A stretch of 5,356 nt of DNA from Aeromicrobium sp. (GTDB lineage: Bacteria > Actinomycetota > Actinomycetes > Propionibacteriales > Nocardioidaceae): assembly GCA_023254755.1 (NCBI GenBank), contig JALRKU010000403.1, forward strand, positions 1 through 5,356. Reading direction: 5' to 3'. Positions 1 through 5,155 of the stretch are shown piece by piece. Each line of letters opens with the position of its first letter. The first letter of the stretch is position 1. Below the pieces are notes generated by a model. It saw only the letters and a program-made list of their open reading frames with translations. It had not been told where the DNA came from and did no database searches. The position numbers were made by a program, and so were the translations under genes.

Positions 1-1614
1 GGTCGGGTCGGAGTCGAGGTCGACCATGTTGCCGGCCTCCTTCGCCGCCGACGTCCCGCTGTTCATCGCGACGCCGACGTCGGCAGCGGCGAGCGCCGGT
101 GCGTCGTTCGTCCCGTCGCCGGTCATGGCGACCAGGCGCCCTCCCGCCTGCTCCTTCCTGATCAGCGCCATCTTGTCCTCGGGCGTGGCCTCGGCGAGGA
201 CGTCGTCGACCCCCGCCACACGGGCGATCGCCGCTGCGGTCAGGGGGTTGTCACCGGTCACCATCACGGTGCGGATCCCCATCGAGCGCAGCTGGGCGAA
301 CCGCTCGACCATGCCCTCCTTCACGACGTCCTGCAGCCTGATGACGCCGACGACGCGGCGCTCGCCGTGCGCCGTCGCCTCGGCGACCACCAGCGGCGTC
401 CCACCCGTTCCGGCGATGTCGTCGACGATCACCCGGACCGCGTCCGGCATCTCGGCACTGGTCCACGCCGCGACGGCCGAGCCGGCGCCCTTGCGGATCA
501 TGCGGCCGTCAGGCAGGTCGAGACCGGACATGCGGGTCTGCGCCGAGAACTCGACCAGCTCCGTCGCCTCGGGAAGCTCGAGGGGTTCGGCGCCCTGCTC
601 GCGCGCCAGGTCGACGATCGAGCGACCTTCGGGCGTCAGGTCCGCCAGGCTCGCGAGCAGCGCGACGTCGCGCACCTGGTTCGCCGTGTGGTCCGGCGCG
701 GGGACGAACTCGGTGGCGCGCCGATTGCCGTAGGTGATGGTGCCGGTCTTGTCGAGCAGCAGCGTGCTGACGTCGCCGGCGGCCTCGACGGCTCGGCCCG
801 ACGTCGCGAGCACGTTGACCCGCACCAAGCGGTCCATGCCGGCGATGCCGATCGCGCTCAGCAGCGCGCCGATGGTGGTCGGGATGAGGCACACGAGCAG
901 GGCGACCAGCACGATCGTGCTCTGTGGAGCCCCGGCGTAGTCGGCCATGGGCGAGACCGTCGCGACGGCGAGGAGGAACACGATCGTCAGGCTCACGAGC
1001 AGCACGGACAGGGCGATCTCGTTCGGTGTCTTGCGCCGCTCGGCTCCTTCGACGAGCGCGATCATCCGGTCGAGGAAGGTCTCCCCCGGCGCCGCGCTGA
1101 TCCGCACGACGATGCGGTCGGACAGGACGCGCGTGCCACCCGTGACGGCGGAGCGGTCGCCCCCGGCCTCTCGGATGACCGGGGCGGACTCGCCGGTGAT
1201 CGCCGACTCGTCGACCGAGGCGACGCCCTCGACGACGTCGCCGTCCCCCGGGATCACCTGTCCGGCCTCGACCACGACGCGATCACCCACGGCGAGATCC
1301 GTGCCGGGGACGTCCTCCTCCCCGTGATCGGTGAGCCGACGCGCGACGACGTCGGTGCGCGCCGCCCGCAGCGACGCGGCCTGGGCCTTGCCGCGGCCCT
1401 CGGCGACCGCCTCCGCGAGGTTGCCGAACACCACCGTGAGCCAGAGGAACGCCGCGACGACCCAGCCGAACGTGCTCGGATCGCCGATCGCGATGACCGT
1501 GGTCAGGACCGAGCCGATCCAGACGACGAACATCACCGGGCTCCGCCACAGGTGACGGGGGTCGAGCTTGCGCAGCGCCGCAGGAAGCTGCTTCACCAGC
1601 GTGTGGACGGTCAT
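1..1614 (-). CDS. kdpB: Potassium-transporting P-type ATPase subunit B, KdpB (C-terminus beyond window)
   Basis: This is the ATP-hydrolysing subunit of the KdpFABC K+ pump in the cytoplasmic membrane. It energises K+ uptake through KdpA when external K+ is scarce. The 538 visible codons run from ATG at 1614 to base 1 without a stop. The family is usually about 680-700 aa, so some 150 residues holding the last membrane helices are missing because of the window edge, not a mutation. In order I see: two N-terminal membrane helices (about residues 28-65); the actuator-domain TGES at 140-143; the TM4 motif CLIPTTIG (242-249, Pro245); the phosphorylation motif DKTGTIT with Asp288; nucleotide-domain FSAQTRMSG (Phe356) and KGAG (Lys375); TGDN; and the hinge GDGTNDAP (499-506). 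Numbering runs about 19 below E. coli, so Ser143 matches the regulatory Ser162 there. The start is supported by CGGAGG at 1622-1627, 7 nt upstream inside kdpA. Its ATG overlaps the kdpA TGA as ATGA (1611-1614), which suggests translational coupling. Identification is secure. Confidence 0.98.
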   Translation of the reverse strand, partial: MTVHTLVKQLPAALRKLDPRHLWRSPVMFVVWIGSVLTTVIAIGDPSTFGWVVAAFLWLTVVFGNLAEAVAEGRGKAQAASLRAARTDVVARRLTDHGEEDVPGTDLAVGDRVVVEAGQVIPGDGDVVEGVASVDESAITGESAPVIREAGGDRSAVTGGTRVLSDRIVVRISAAPGETFLDRMIALVEGAERRKTPNEIALSVLLVSLTIVFLLAVATVSPMADYAGAPQSTIVLVALLVCLIPTTIGALLSAIGIAGMDRLVRVNVLATSGRAVEAAGDVSTLLLDKTGTITYGNRRATEFVPAPDHTANQVRDVALLASLADLTPEGRSIVDLAREQGAEPLELPEATELVEFSAQTRMSGLDLPDGRMIRKGAGSAVAAWTSAEMPDAVRVIVDDIAGTGGTPLVVAEATAHGERRVVGVIRLQDVVKEGMVERFAQLRSMGIRTVMVTGDNPLTAAAIARVAGVDDVLAEATPEDKMALIRKEQAGGRLVAMTGDGTNDAPALAAADVGVAMNSGTSAAKEAGNMVDLDSDPT

Positions 1615-3269
1615 GACAGGGCCTCCGCGAGAGGGCCGAGCGCCAGCGTCGGGAAGTACGTGAGCCCGCTGACCAGCAGGATCACACCGACGAGCAGCCC
1701 GGTGAACAGGGGTGTGTGGGTGGGGAGGGTGCCGGACGTCGCCGGCACCGTGCCCTGACGGGCGAGCGAGCCGGCGAGGGCGAGCACGAGCACGATCGGC
1801 ACGAACCGGCCGAGCAGCATCGCCGCAGCGAGCGAGAGCTGCAGGAACGTCGACGTGACGGTGAGACCACCGAACGCCGAGCCGTTGTTGTTCGCTGCGG
1901 ACGTGAACGCGTAGACGACCTCGCTGAAGCCGTGTCCCCCCGGGTTGCCCATCGCGTCGGGCGTCGATCCCAGGGAGATCGCCAGGCCCGAACCCACGAG
2001 GACCAGCGCGGGCGTCACCAGGACGTACAGGGCGACCAGGGTCATCTCGCGCGAGCCGATCTTCTTGCCGAGGATCTCCGGCGTGCGGCCGACCATGAGG
2101 CCTGCCACGAACACCGTGACGATCGCCATCACCAGGATCCCGTAGATGCCGGCCCCGACGCCGCCCGGCGACACCTCGCCGAGCATCATGTTGAGCATCG
2201 TGACGCCGCCGCCGAGCGGCGTCAGCGAGTCGTGGGAGGCGTTCACCGCGCCCGTCGACGTGCCCGTCGTGGAGACCGCGAACAGCGCCGAGGCCCACTC
2301 CCCGAACTGGGTCTCCTTGCCCTCCATCGCGGCGCCGGCGGCGGAGGCCGCCTGCCCCTGCCCGCTGACCTCGGCCCAGGTGGTCGCGGCGAGGGCCCCG
2401 AGCCACAGCACGGACATCGCCCCGAGGATCGCGTAGCCCTCCGTGCGGTGGCCCGTGAGGGTACCCACGGTGCGGCACAGGCTGACGGGGATCACCAGCA
2501 TGAGGAAGATCTCGACCAGGTTGGACAGCGGCGTCGGGTTCTCGAACGGGTGCGCCGAGTTCGCGTTGAAGAAGCCGCCGCCGTTGGTGCCGAGCTCCTT
2601 GATGGCCTCCTGGCTCGCCACCGGCCCGCCCGGGACGACCTGGGTCGCCCCGTTGATCGTGTGGGCGGTGGTGTCGGAGAAGTTCTGGACCACGCCGAGC
2701 AGCACCAGCACGACGGCGCCCACCAGGGCCGCCGGCAGCAGGATGCGGGTCACGCCCCGCGTCAGGTCGACCCAGAAGTTGCCGAGCTCGTCGCGGCGCG
2801 CCGCGGTAGATCCCCGCACGAGGGCCACGGCCACGGCGAGGCCGACGGACGCCGACAGGAAGTTCTGGACCGCGAGACCGGCCATCTGGGTCGTGAAGCC
2901 CAGCGTCGACTCCCCCGCGTAGGACTGCCAGTTGGTGTTGGTGACGAACGAGACCGCCGTGTTGAGCGACATGTCCCACGGCACGCCGGGCAGGCCCCGG
3001 TCCCACGGGAGCGCGCGCTGGCCGACCTGGATCAGGAACAGCACGAGGATGCTGACGCCGGAGAACGCCAGGACGCTGATCGTGTAGGCCCGAGCGGTCT
3101 GCTGCGCGTCGGGCGCGACGCCGATCGCACGGTAGGCGAGCCGTTCGGCCTTCAGGTGTCGGGTGGAGGTGAGGGCTCTGGCCATGTAGTCGCCCAGCGG
3201 GGCGTGCACGACGGCGAGCAGGGCGAGAAGGGCTGCGATCGTCAGCAGCCCCGACACGGTGTCGGACAT
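1611..3269 (-). CDS. kdpA: Potassium-transporting ATPase K+-binding subunit, KdpA
   Basis: This is the K+-selecting membrane subunit of KdpFABC, descended from the superfamily of K+ transporters (Trk/Ktr/HKT) with four pore loops. At 552 aa it is full length (E. coli about 557). All four selectivity-filter segments are present: TNTNWQSYAGE at 110-120, GTNGGGFFNANS at 227-238, STTGTSTGAVNAS at 333-345 and TSAANNNGSAFGGL at 456-469. Gln115 sits where E. coli has Gln116, the site of the classic low-affinity Q116R change. About ten hydrophobic helices alternate with these loops, beginning with residues 5-22, and the protein ends in a hydrophobic helix (about 521-543). The ATG at 3269 fits the family N-terminus. 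GAGG at 3275-3278, overlapping the kdpF stop, lies 5 nt upstream as a ribosome binding site. The gene starts 7 nt after kdpF and its TGA overlaps the kdpB ATG, so the three are one transcript. No damage is seen. Confidence 0.99.
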   Translation of the reverse strand: MSDTVSGLLTIAALLALLAVVHAPLGDYMARALTSTRHLKAERLAYRAIGVAPDAQQTARAYTISVLAFSGVSILVLFLIQVGQRALPWDRGLPGVPWDMSLNTAVSFVTNTNWQSYAGESTLGFTTQMAGLAVQNFLSASVGLAVAVALVRGSTAARRDELGNFWVDLTRGVTRILLPAALVGAVVLVLLGVVQNFSDTTAHTINGATQVVPGGPVASQEAIKELGTNGGGFFNANSAHPFENPTPLSNLVEIFLMLVIPVSLCRTVGTLTGHRTEGYAILGAMSVLWLGALAATTWAEVSGQGQAASAAGAAMEGKETQFGEWASALFAVSTTGTSTGAVNASHDSLTPLGGGVTMLNMMLGEVSPGGVGAGIYGILVMAIVTVFVAGLMVGRTPEILGKKIGSREMTLVALYVLVTPALVLVGSGLAISLGSTPDAMGNPGGHGFSEVVYAFTSAANNNGSAFGGLTVTSTFLQLSLAAAMLLGRFVPIVLVLALAGSLARQGTVPATSGTLPTHTPLFTGLLVGVILLVSGLTYFPTLALGPLAEALS

Positions 3270-3276
3270 GCGGGCC

Positions 3277-3366
3277 TCAGAAGCGGTGCGGGAAGACGAG
3301 CGCCGCGACGAGGTAGCCCAGGAGGCCTGCCACGATCACGAGCAGCACGAGGGATGCGATGGACAT
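3277..3366 (-). CDS. kdpF: KdpF, small stabilising subunit of the K+ pump
   Basis: This is a 29-residue open frame directly upstream of kdpA. It reads MSIASLVLLVIVAG, then LLGYLVAALVFPHRF, then TGA at 3277-3279. It is essentially a single membrane helix (about residues 3-24) with the GYL(V)xAL(V)xPxxF ending that characterises KdpF. In E. coli KdpF is about 29 aa and sits between KdpA and KdpB, stabilising the complex with lipid-like contacts. Length, position as first gene of the operon, 7-nt spacing to kdpA and the C-terminal motif all agree. The ATG at 3366 has no clear Shine-Dalgarno sequence upstream (only a weak GATGGG). A GTG five codons further upstream in the same frame is an alternative start, but family proteins normally begin MS or similar. 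The gene is short enough to be missed by automatic annotation. Confidence 0.93.
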   Translation of the reverse strand: MSIASLVLLVIVAGLLGYLVAALVFPHRF

Positions 3367-3456
3367 GGACCCATCGCACACCCGGTTCGACCCGTGGCCG
3401 GTGCTGCTGACGCAGGCCTGACGGATCTTGACGCGGTCTTGACGCGCCGGTGCCCG
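3367..3456 (-). promoter_or_regulatory. kdp operon upstream region
   Basis: These are the 90 bp between the TIGR03086-type gene and kdpF, both on the minus strand. The distal half holds the TGACGS array. The proximal 40 bp contain no convincing -35 or -10 box. The best -10-like hexamer toward kdpF is TGCGAT (plus-strand 3373-3378). It ends 6 nt before the ATG, so transcription might begin at or close to the start codon (leaderless). The lack of a good core promoter is compatible with an activator-dependent promoter. No c-di-AMP riboswitch or other long structured leader fits in this space. Confidence 0.4.
3408..3446 (-). promoter_or_regulatory. kdpF upstream site: Candidate KdpE operator: four phased TGACGS direct repeats
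   Basis: On the plus strand TGAC begins at 3408, 3419, 3429 and 3440, each time continuing as TGACGC or TGACGG. The spacing is therefore 11, 10 and 11 bp, one helical turn. The two copies nearest the right end extend to a perfect 10-base repeat, TCTTGACGCG, at 3426-3435 and 3437-3446. Read toward kdpF on the minus strand the core is GCGTCA or CCGTCA. The array ends 41 bp upstream of the kdpF start codon. Two-component regulators of the OmpR/PhoB family, which includes KdpE, bind tandem direct repeats at this pitch and activate from just upstream of the promoter. Assignment to KdpE is inferred from position and spacing; I recall no consensus for this organism's KdpE. Confidence 0.5.
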
Positions 3457-3470
3457 TCAGCCCGTGACGG
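3454..3470. repeat. 6-bp inverted repeat at the stop of the TIGR03086-type gene
   Basis: CCGTCA at 3454-3459 and TGACGG at 3465-3470 are perfect complements with a 5-base loop. The structure contains the stop codon of the upstream minus-strand gene. In RNA it would be a short GC-rich hairpin. It has no U tract after it and lies partly inside the coding sequence, so it is at most a weak terminator. One arm also repeats the TGACGG core of the neighbouring operator-like array. Confidence 0.3.
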
Positions 3471-3972
3471 TGCGGCCGGCGAACGCGGCGAGTCGCTCGT
3501 ACGGCCCCGCGCCGGCGGGCGCGGGCTGCTCCGGCTCGAACGCACCCTGGCGCAGCTCGTCGCTGAGCGCACCGCTCATGAAGTCGTGGCCCACCTCGGC
3601 CACCACGGGGTCGAGGTCGCTGACGTCACGACCGAGACCGGTGGCGAGATCGTAGGCGTGGACGGCGAGCTCGCCGGCAGCCATGCCCTCGGGGAAGAGG
3701 TCGCCGGCCGTCGCGACCGCCTCGAGCAGGTCGTCGGCGGCGAGGTGGAACGCTGCCGCCGGGTCCTCGTGGTGGGGGACGTTGGCGCTCCAGTCGATCT
3801 GGTCGCCGCGGGCCATGCCCGCCATCGCGGTGACGGAGAAGACCAGGTGGTCGGCGAGGTCGCGCACCGCCCAGTCCGAGCACGGCGTGGGACGGCCGAG
3901 GTCGGTCGGGCCGACGGCCTCGAGCAGCGTGTCGATCTGGGCGAGCCCTCGGGCCAGGACGGAGTCGGTCAT
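3457..3972 (-). CDS. TIGR03086/DinB-like (mycothiol-dependent maleylpyruvate isomerase N-terminal type) protein
   Basis: This 171-residue cytosolic protein has no signal peptide or membrane segment. It shows the signature of the actinobacterial TIGR03086/MDMPI_N branch of the DinB-like four-helix-bundle superfamily. PTPCSDWAVRDLADHLV (residues 28-44) carries Trp34 and the first metal-ligand candidate His42. AFHLAADDL (75-82) forms a middle helix, and ELAVHAYDLATGLG (101-114) carries His105 and Asp108. The C-terminal stretch, with a proline-rich PEQPAPAGAGP followed by ERLAAFAGRTV, is also typical. Family members are thought to bind a divalent metal and often use mycothiol or another low-molecular-weight thiol; the substrate here cannot be read from sequence. 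ATG at 3972 is chosen because it fits the family N-terminus. A GTG eight codons upstream in frame is possible, and neither has a strong ribosome binding site. The gene diverges from the lyase gene at 4096 and lies 90 bp upstream of kdpF, so read-through into kdp is conceivable. Confidence 0.85.
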   Translation of the reverse strand: MTDSVLARGLAQIDTLLEAVGPTDLGRPTPCSDWAVRDLADHLVFSVTAMAGMARGDQIDWSANVPHHEDPAAAFHLAADDLLEAVATAGDLFPEGMAAGELAVHAYDLATGLGRDVSDLDPVVAEVGHDFMSGALSDELRQGAFEPEQPAPAGAGPYERLAAFAGRTVTG

Positions 3973-4032
3973 GTCGTCCAGTGAACTGCCGACCACCGAC
4001 GTCCGCCAGTGCTCGGAGTCCTGTGACCCCTG

Positions 4033-4050
4033 CCCTACCGACGGGTAGGG
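4033..4050. repeat. Perfect 7-bp inverted repeat upstream of mcl, possible operator
   Basis: CCCTACC at 4033-4039 and GGTAGGG at 4044-4050 are exact complements separated by GACG. The centre lies about 55 bp upstream of the mcl start codon and would overlap the -35 region of the candidate promoter. A dimeric repressor or activator site is the likeliest reading. A hairpin or a terminator for neighbouring transcription is less likely, since no gene ends here and no U tract follows. The cognate regulator is not in the window. Confidence 0.45.
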
Positions 4051-4064
4051 GCCATCGGCATACT

Positions 4065-4079
4065 GACGAGAGTTTCGTC
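4065..4079. repeat. Short inverted repeat between the candidate -10 and the mcl RBS
   Basis: GACGA at 4065-4069 and TCGTC at 4075-4079 are complementary around the 5-base spacer GAGTT. It sits immediately downstream of the CATACT candidate -10 and just before the AGGAAG ribosome binding site, so it could be a second operator half or a small 5'-leader hairpin. Five base pairs is short enough to arise by chance in GC-rich DNA. Confidence 0.2.
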
Positions 4080-4095
4080 TGCAGGAAGAGAGCCC

Positions 4096-5145
4096 GTGCG
4101 CAATCCCCGAGCGTTCCTCCGTCCGCTGGCCGTCGGCGCCCCCGCGCCCCTGGCGGACATCCCGTTCAAGCCGAGCCGGATGATCCACTTCTTCGACCCG
4201 AGCAACCCGAAGATGGCCGAGAAGGTGCCGTCGATCGCGGCCAAGGTCGACATCATCCTGGGCAACCTCGAGGACGCCATCAAGACCGAGAACAAGGAGG
4301 CCGCGCGCCTCGGCCTCGTCGAGATCGCGAAGAAGACCGACTTCGGCGACACCCAGCTGTGGGTGCGCGTCAACTCGCTCGACTCGCCGTGGGTGCTCGA
4401 CGACCTCACGACGCTCGTGACCGAGATCGGCGACCAGCTCGACGTCATCATGGTCCCCAAGGTCGAGGGCGCGCAGGACATCCACTACGTCGACCGCCTG
4501 CTCGCGCAGCTGGAGGCCAAGGGCGGCGTGCAGAGGCCGCTGCTGGTGCACGCCATCCTCGAGACCGCTCAGGGCGTCGCCAACGTCGAGGAGATCGCCG
4601 GCGCCAGCCCGCGCATGCAGGGCATCAGTCTCGGGCCGGCCGACCTCGCGGCCAGCCGCCGCATGAAGACCACCCGGGTCGGCGGCGGTCACCCGGGCTA
4701 CCTGGTGCGCCAGGACCCCACGGGCGACGACCTCACCGAGGGCCGCGCCACCTACCAGCAGGACCTGTGGCACTACACGATCGCGCGCATGGTCGACGCC
4801 TGCGCCGCCAACGACATCCTGCCGTTCTACGGCCCCTTCGGTGACATCAAGGACGTCGTGGCCTGCGAGGACCAGTTCCGCAACGCGTTCCTGCTGGGCT
4901 GCGTCGGCGCGTGGAGCCTGCACCCCGTGCAGATCGACATCGCCAAGAAGGTCTTCTCCCCCAGTTCCGAGGACGTCGCGCACGCCAAGGAGGTCGTCGA
5001 GGCCATGGGCGACGGCTCGGGCGCGGTCATGATCAACGGCAAGATGGAGGACGACGCCTCCTGCAAGCAGTGCCTCGTGATGCTCGACCTGGCCAAGGCC
5101 CTGGCCGAGCGCGACCCCGAGCTCGCCGAGCTCTACGCCCTCTGA
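4096..5145 (+). CDS. mcl: Malyl-CoA/beta-methylmalyl-CoA/citramalyl-CoA lyase (CitE superfamily, Chloroflexus type)
   Basis: This 349-residue TIM-barrel CoA lyase catalyses the Mg2+-dependent reversible cleavage of (S)-malyl-CoA to acetyl-CoA plus glyoxylate. Close relatives also cleave beta-methylmalyl-CoA to propionyl-CoA plus glyoxylate and (S)-citramalyl-CoA to acetyl-CoA plus pyruvate. The sequence matches my recall of the 348-aa Chloroflexus aurantiacus enzyme along its whole length: FKPSRMIHFF (24-33), GNLEDAI (56-62), LWVRVNSLDSPWVLDD (88-103), VIMVPKVEG (117-125), ILETAQG (154-160), SLGPADLAASR (178-188), RVGGGHP (194-200), QQDLWHYTIARMVD (221-234), FYGPFGDIKD (244-253). Expected metal ligands are Glu156 and Asp183, Arg91 is the substrate-binding arginine, and Asp319 in GKMEDD is the catalytic lid aspartate supplied by the neighbouring subunit. 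The GTG start at 4096 has AGGAAG 7 nt upstream and gives the expected N-terminus. The next gene follows after 10 nt. Likely roles are the ethylmalonyl-CoA pathway or glyoxylate assimilation. An odd point is a Cys-Lys-Gln-Cys at 323-326 beside the lid residue. Exact substrate range is inferred. Confidence 0.93.
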   Translation: MRNPRAFLRPLAVGAPAPLADIPFKPSRMIHFFDPSNPKMAEKVPSIAAKVDIILGNLEDAIKTENKEAARLGLVEIAKKTDFGDTQLWVRVNSLDSPWVLDDLTTLVTEIGDQLDVIMVPKVEGAQDIHYVDRLLAQLEAKGGVQRPLLVHAILETAQGVANVEEIAGASPRMQGISLGPADLAASRRMKTTRVGGGHPGYLVRQDPTGDDLTEGRATYQQDLWHYTIARMVDACAANDILPFYGPFGDIKDVVACEDQFRNAFLLGCVGAWSLHPVQIDIAKKVFSPSSEDVAHAKEVVEAMGDGSGAVMINGKMEDDASCKQCLVMLDLAKALAERDPELAELYAL

Positions 5146-5149
5146 GGAG
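5144..5149 (+). promoter_or_regulatory. Ribosome binding site for the second CitE-family gene, overlapping the mcl stop
   Basis: GAGGAG at 5144-5149 begins inside the mcl TGA (5143-5145) and lies 6 nt before the ATG at 5156. It is a near-ideal Shine-Dalgarno sequence, fixes the downstream start, and its overlap with the stop codon suggests coupled translation of the two lyase-family proteins. Confidence 0.8.
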
Positions 5150-5155
5150 ACGACG

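Larger units (their letters stand above)
3973..4095. promoter_or_regulatory. Divergent intergenic region between the TIGR03086-type gene and mcl
   Basis: These 123 bp must hold promoters for both outward-facing genes. Toward mcl, CATACT at 4059-4064 is the best -10 candidate, giving a start near 4071 and a leader of about 25 nt. The hexamer 17 bp upstream of it (4036-4041, TACCGA) is a poor -35 and falls inside the palindrome. AGGAAG at 4083-4088 lies 7 nt before the GTG and decides that start. Toward the minus-strand gene I see no convincing promoter. The placement of the palindrome over the -35 region is inferred from these weak matches. Confidence 0.4.

Noticed and set aside
1611..1614. 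Apparent frame conflict at the kdpA-kdpB junction
   Set aside because: It is an ordinary ATGA stop-start overlap in an operon, not a frameshift or gene fusion.
1..1614. KdpB truncated to 538 residues
   Set aside because: The frame is open to base 1 and the last visible residues match the conserved segment after GDGTNDAP, so this is the window edge and not a pseudogene.
367..1758. Long plus-strand open frame opposite kdpB
   Set aside because: Antisense to conserved KdpB motifs and of Arg/Asp/His-rich shadow composition, with no ribosome binding site or family resemblance.
1716..3410. Very long plus-strand open frame opposite kdpA and kdpF
   Set aside because: It is antisense to the unmistakable KdpA. 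Its protein is a low-complexity run of Arg, Gly, Asp, His and Glu with no recognisable domain, as GC-rich shadow frames produce.
3367..3456. Possible c-di-AMP (ydaO-type) riboswitch before the K+ uptake genes
   Set aside because: Only 90 bp separate the genes and none of the expected multi-helix structure is visible.
3981..4844. Plus-strand open frame overlapping mcl in another frame
   Set aside because: The product is an Arg/Pro/Gly-rich shadow; the frame from GTG 4096 carries every lyase motif and a proper ribosome binding site.
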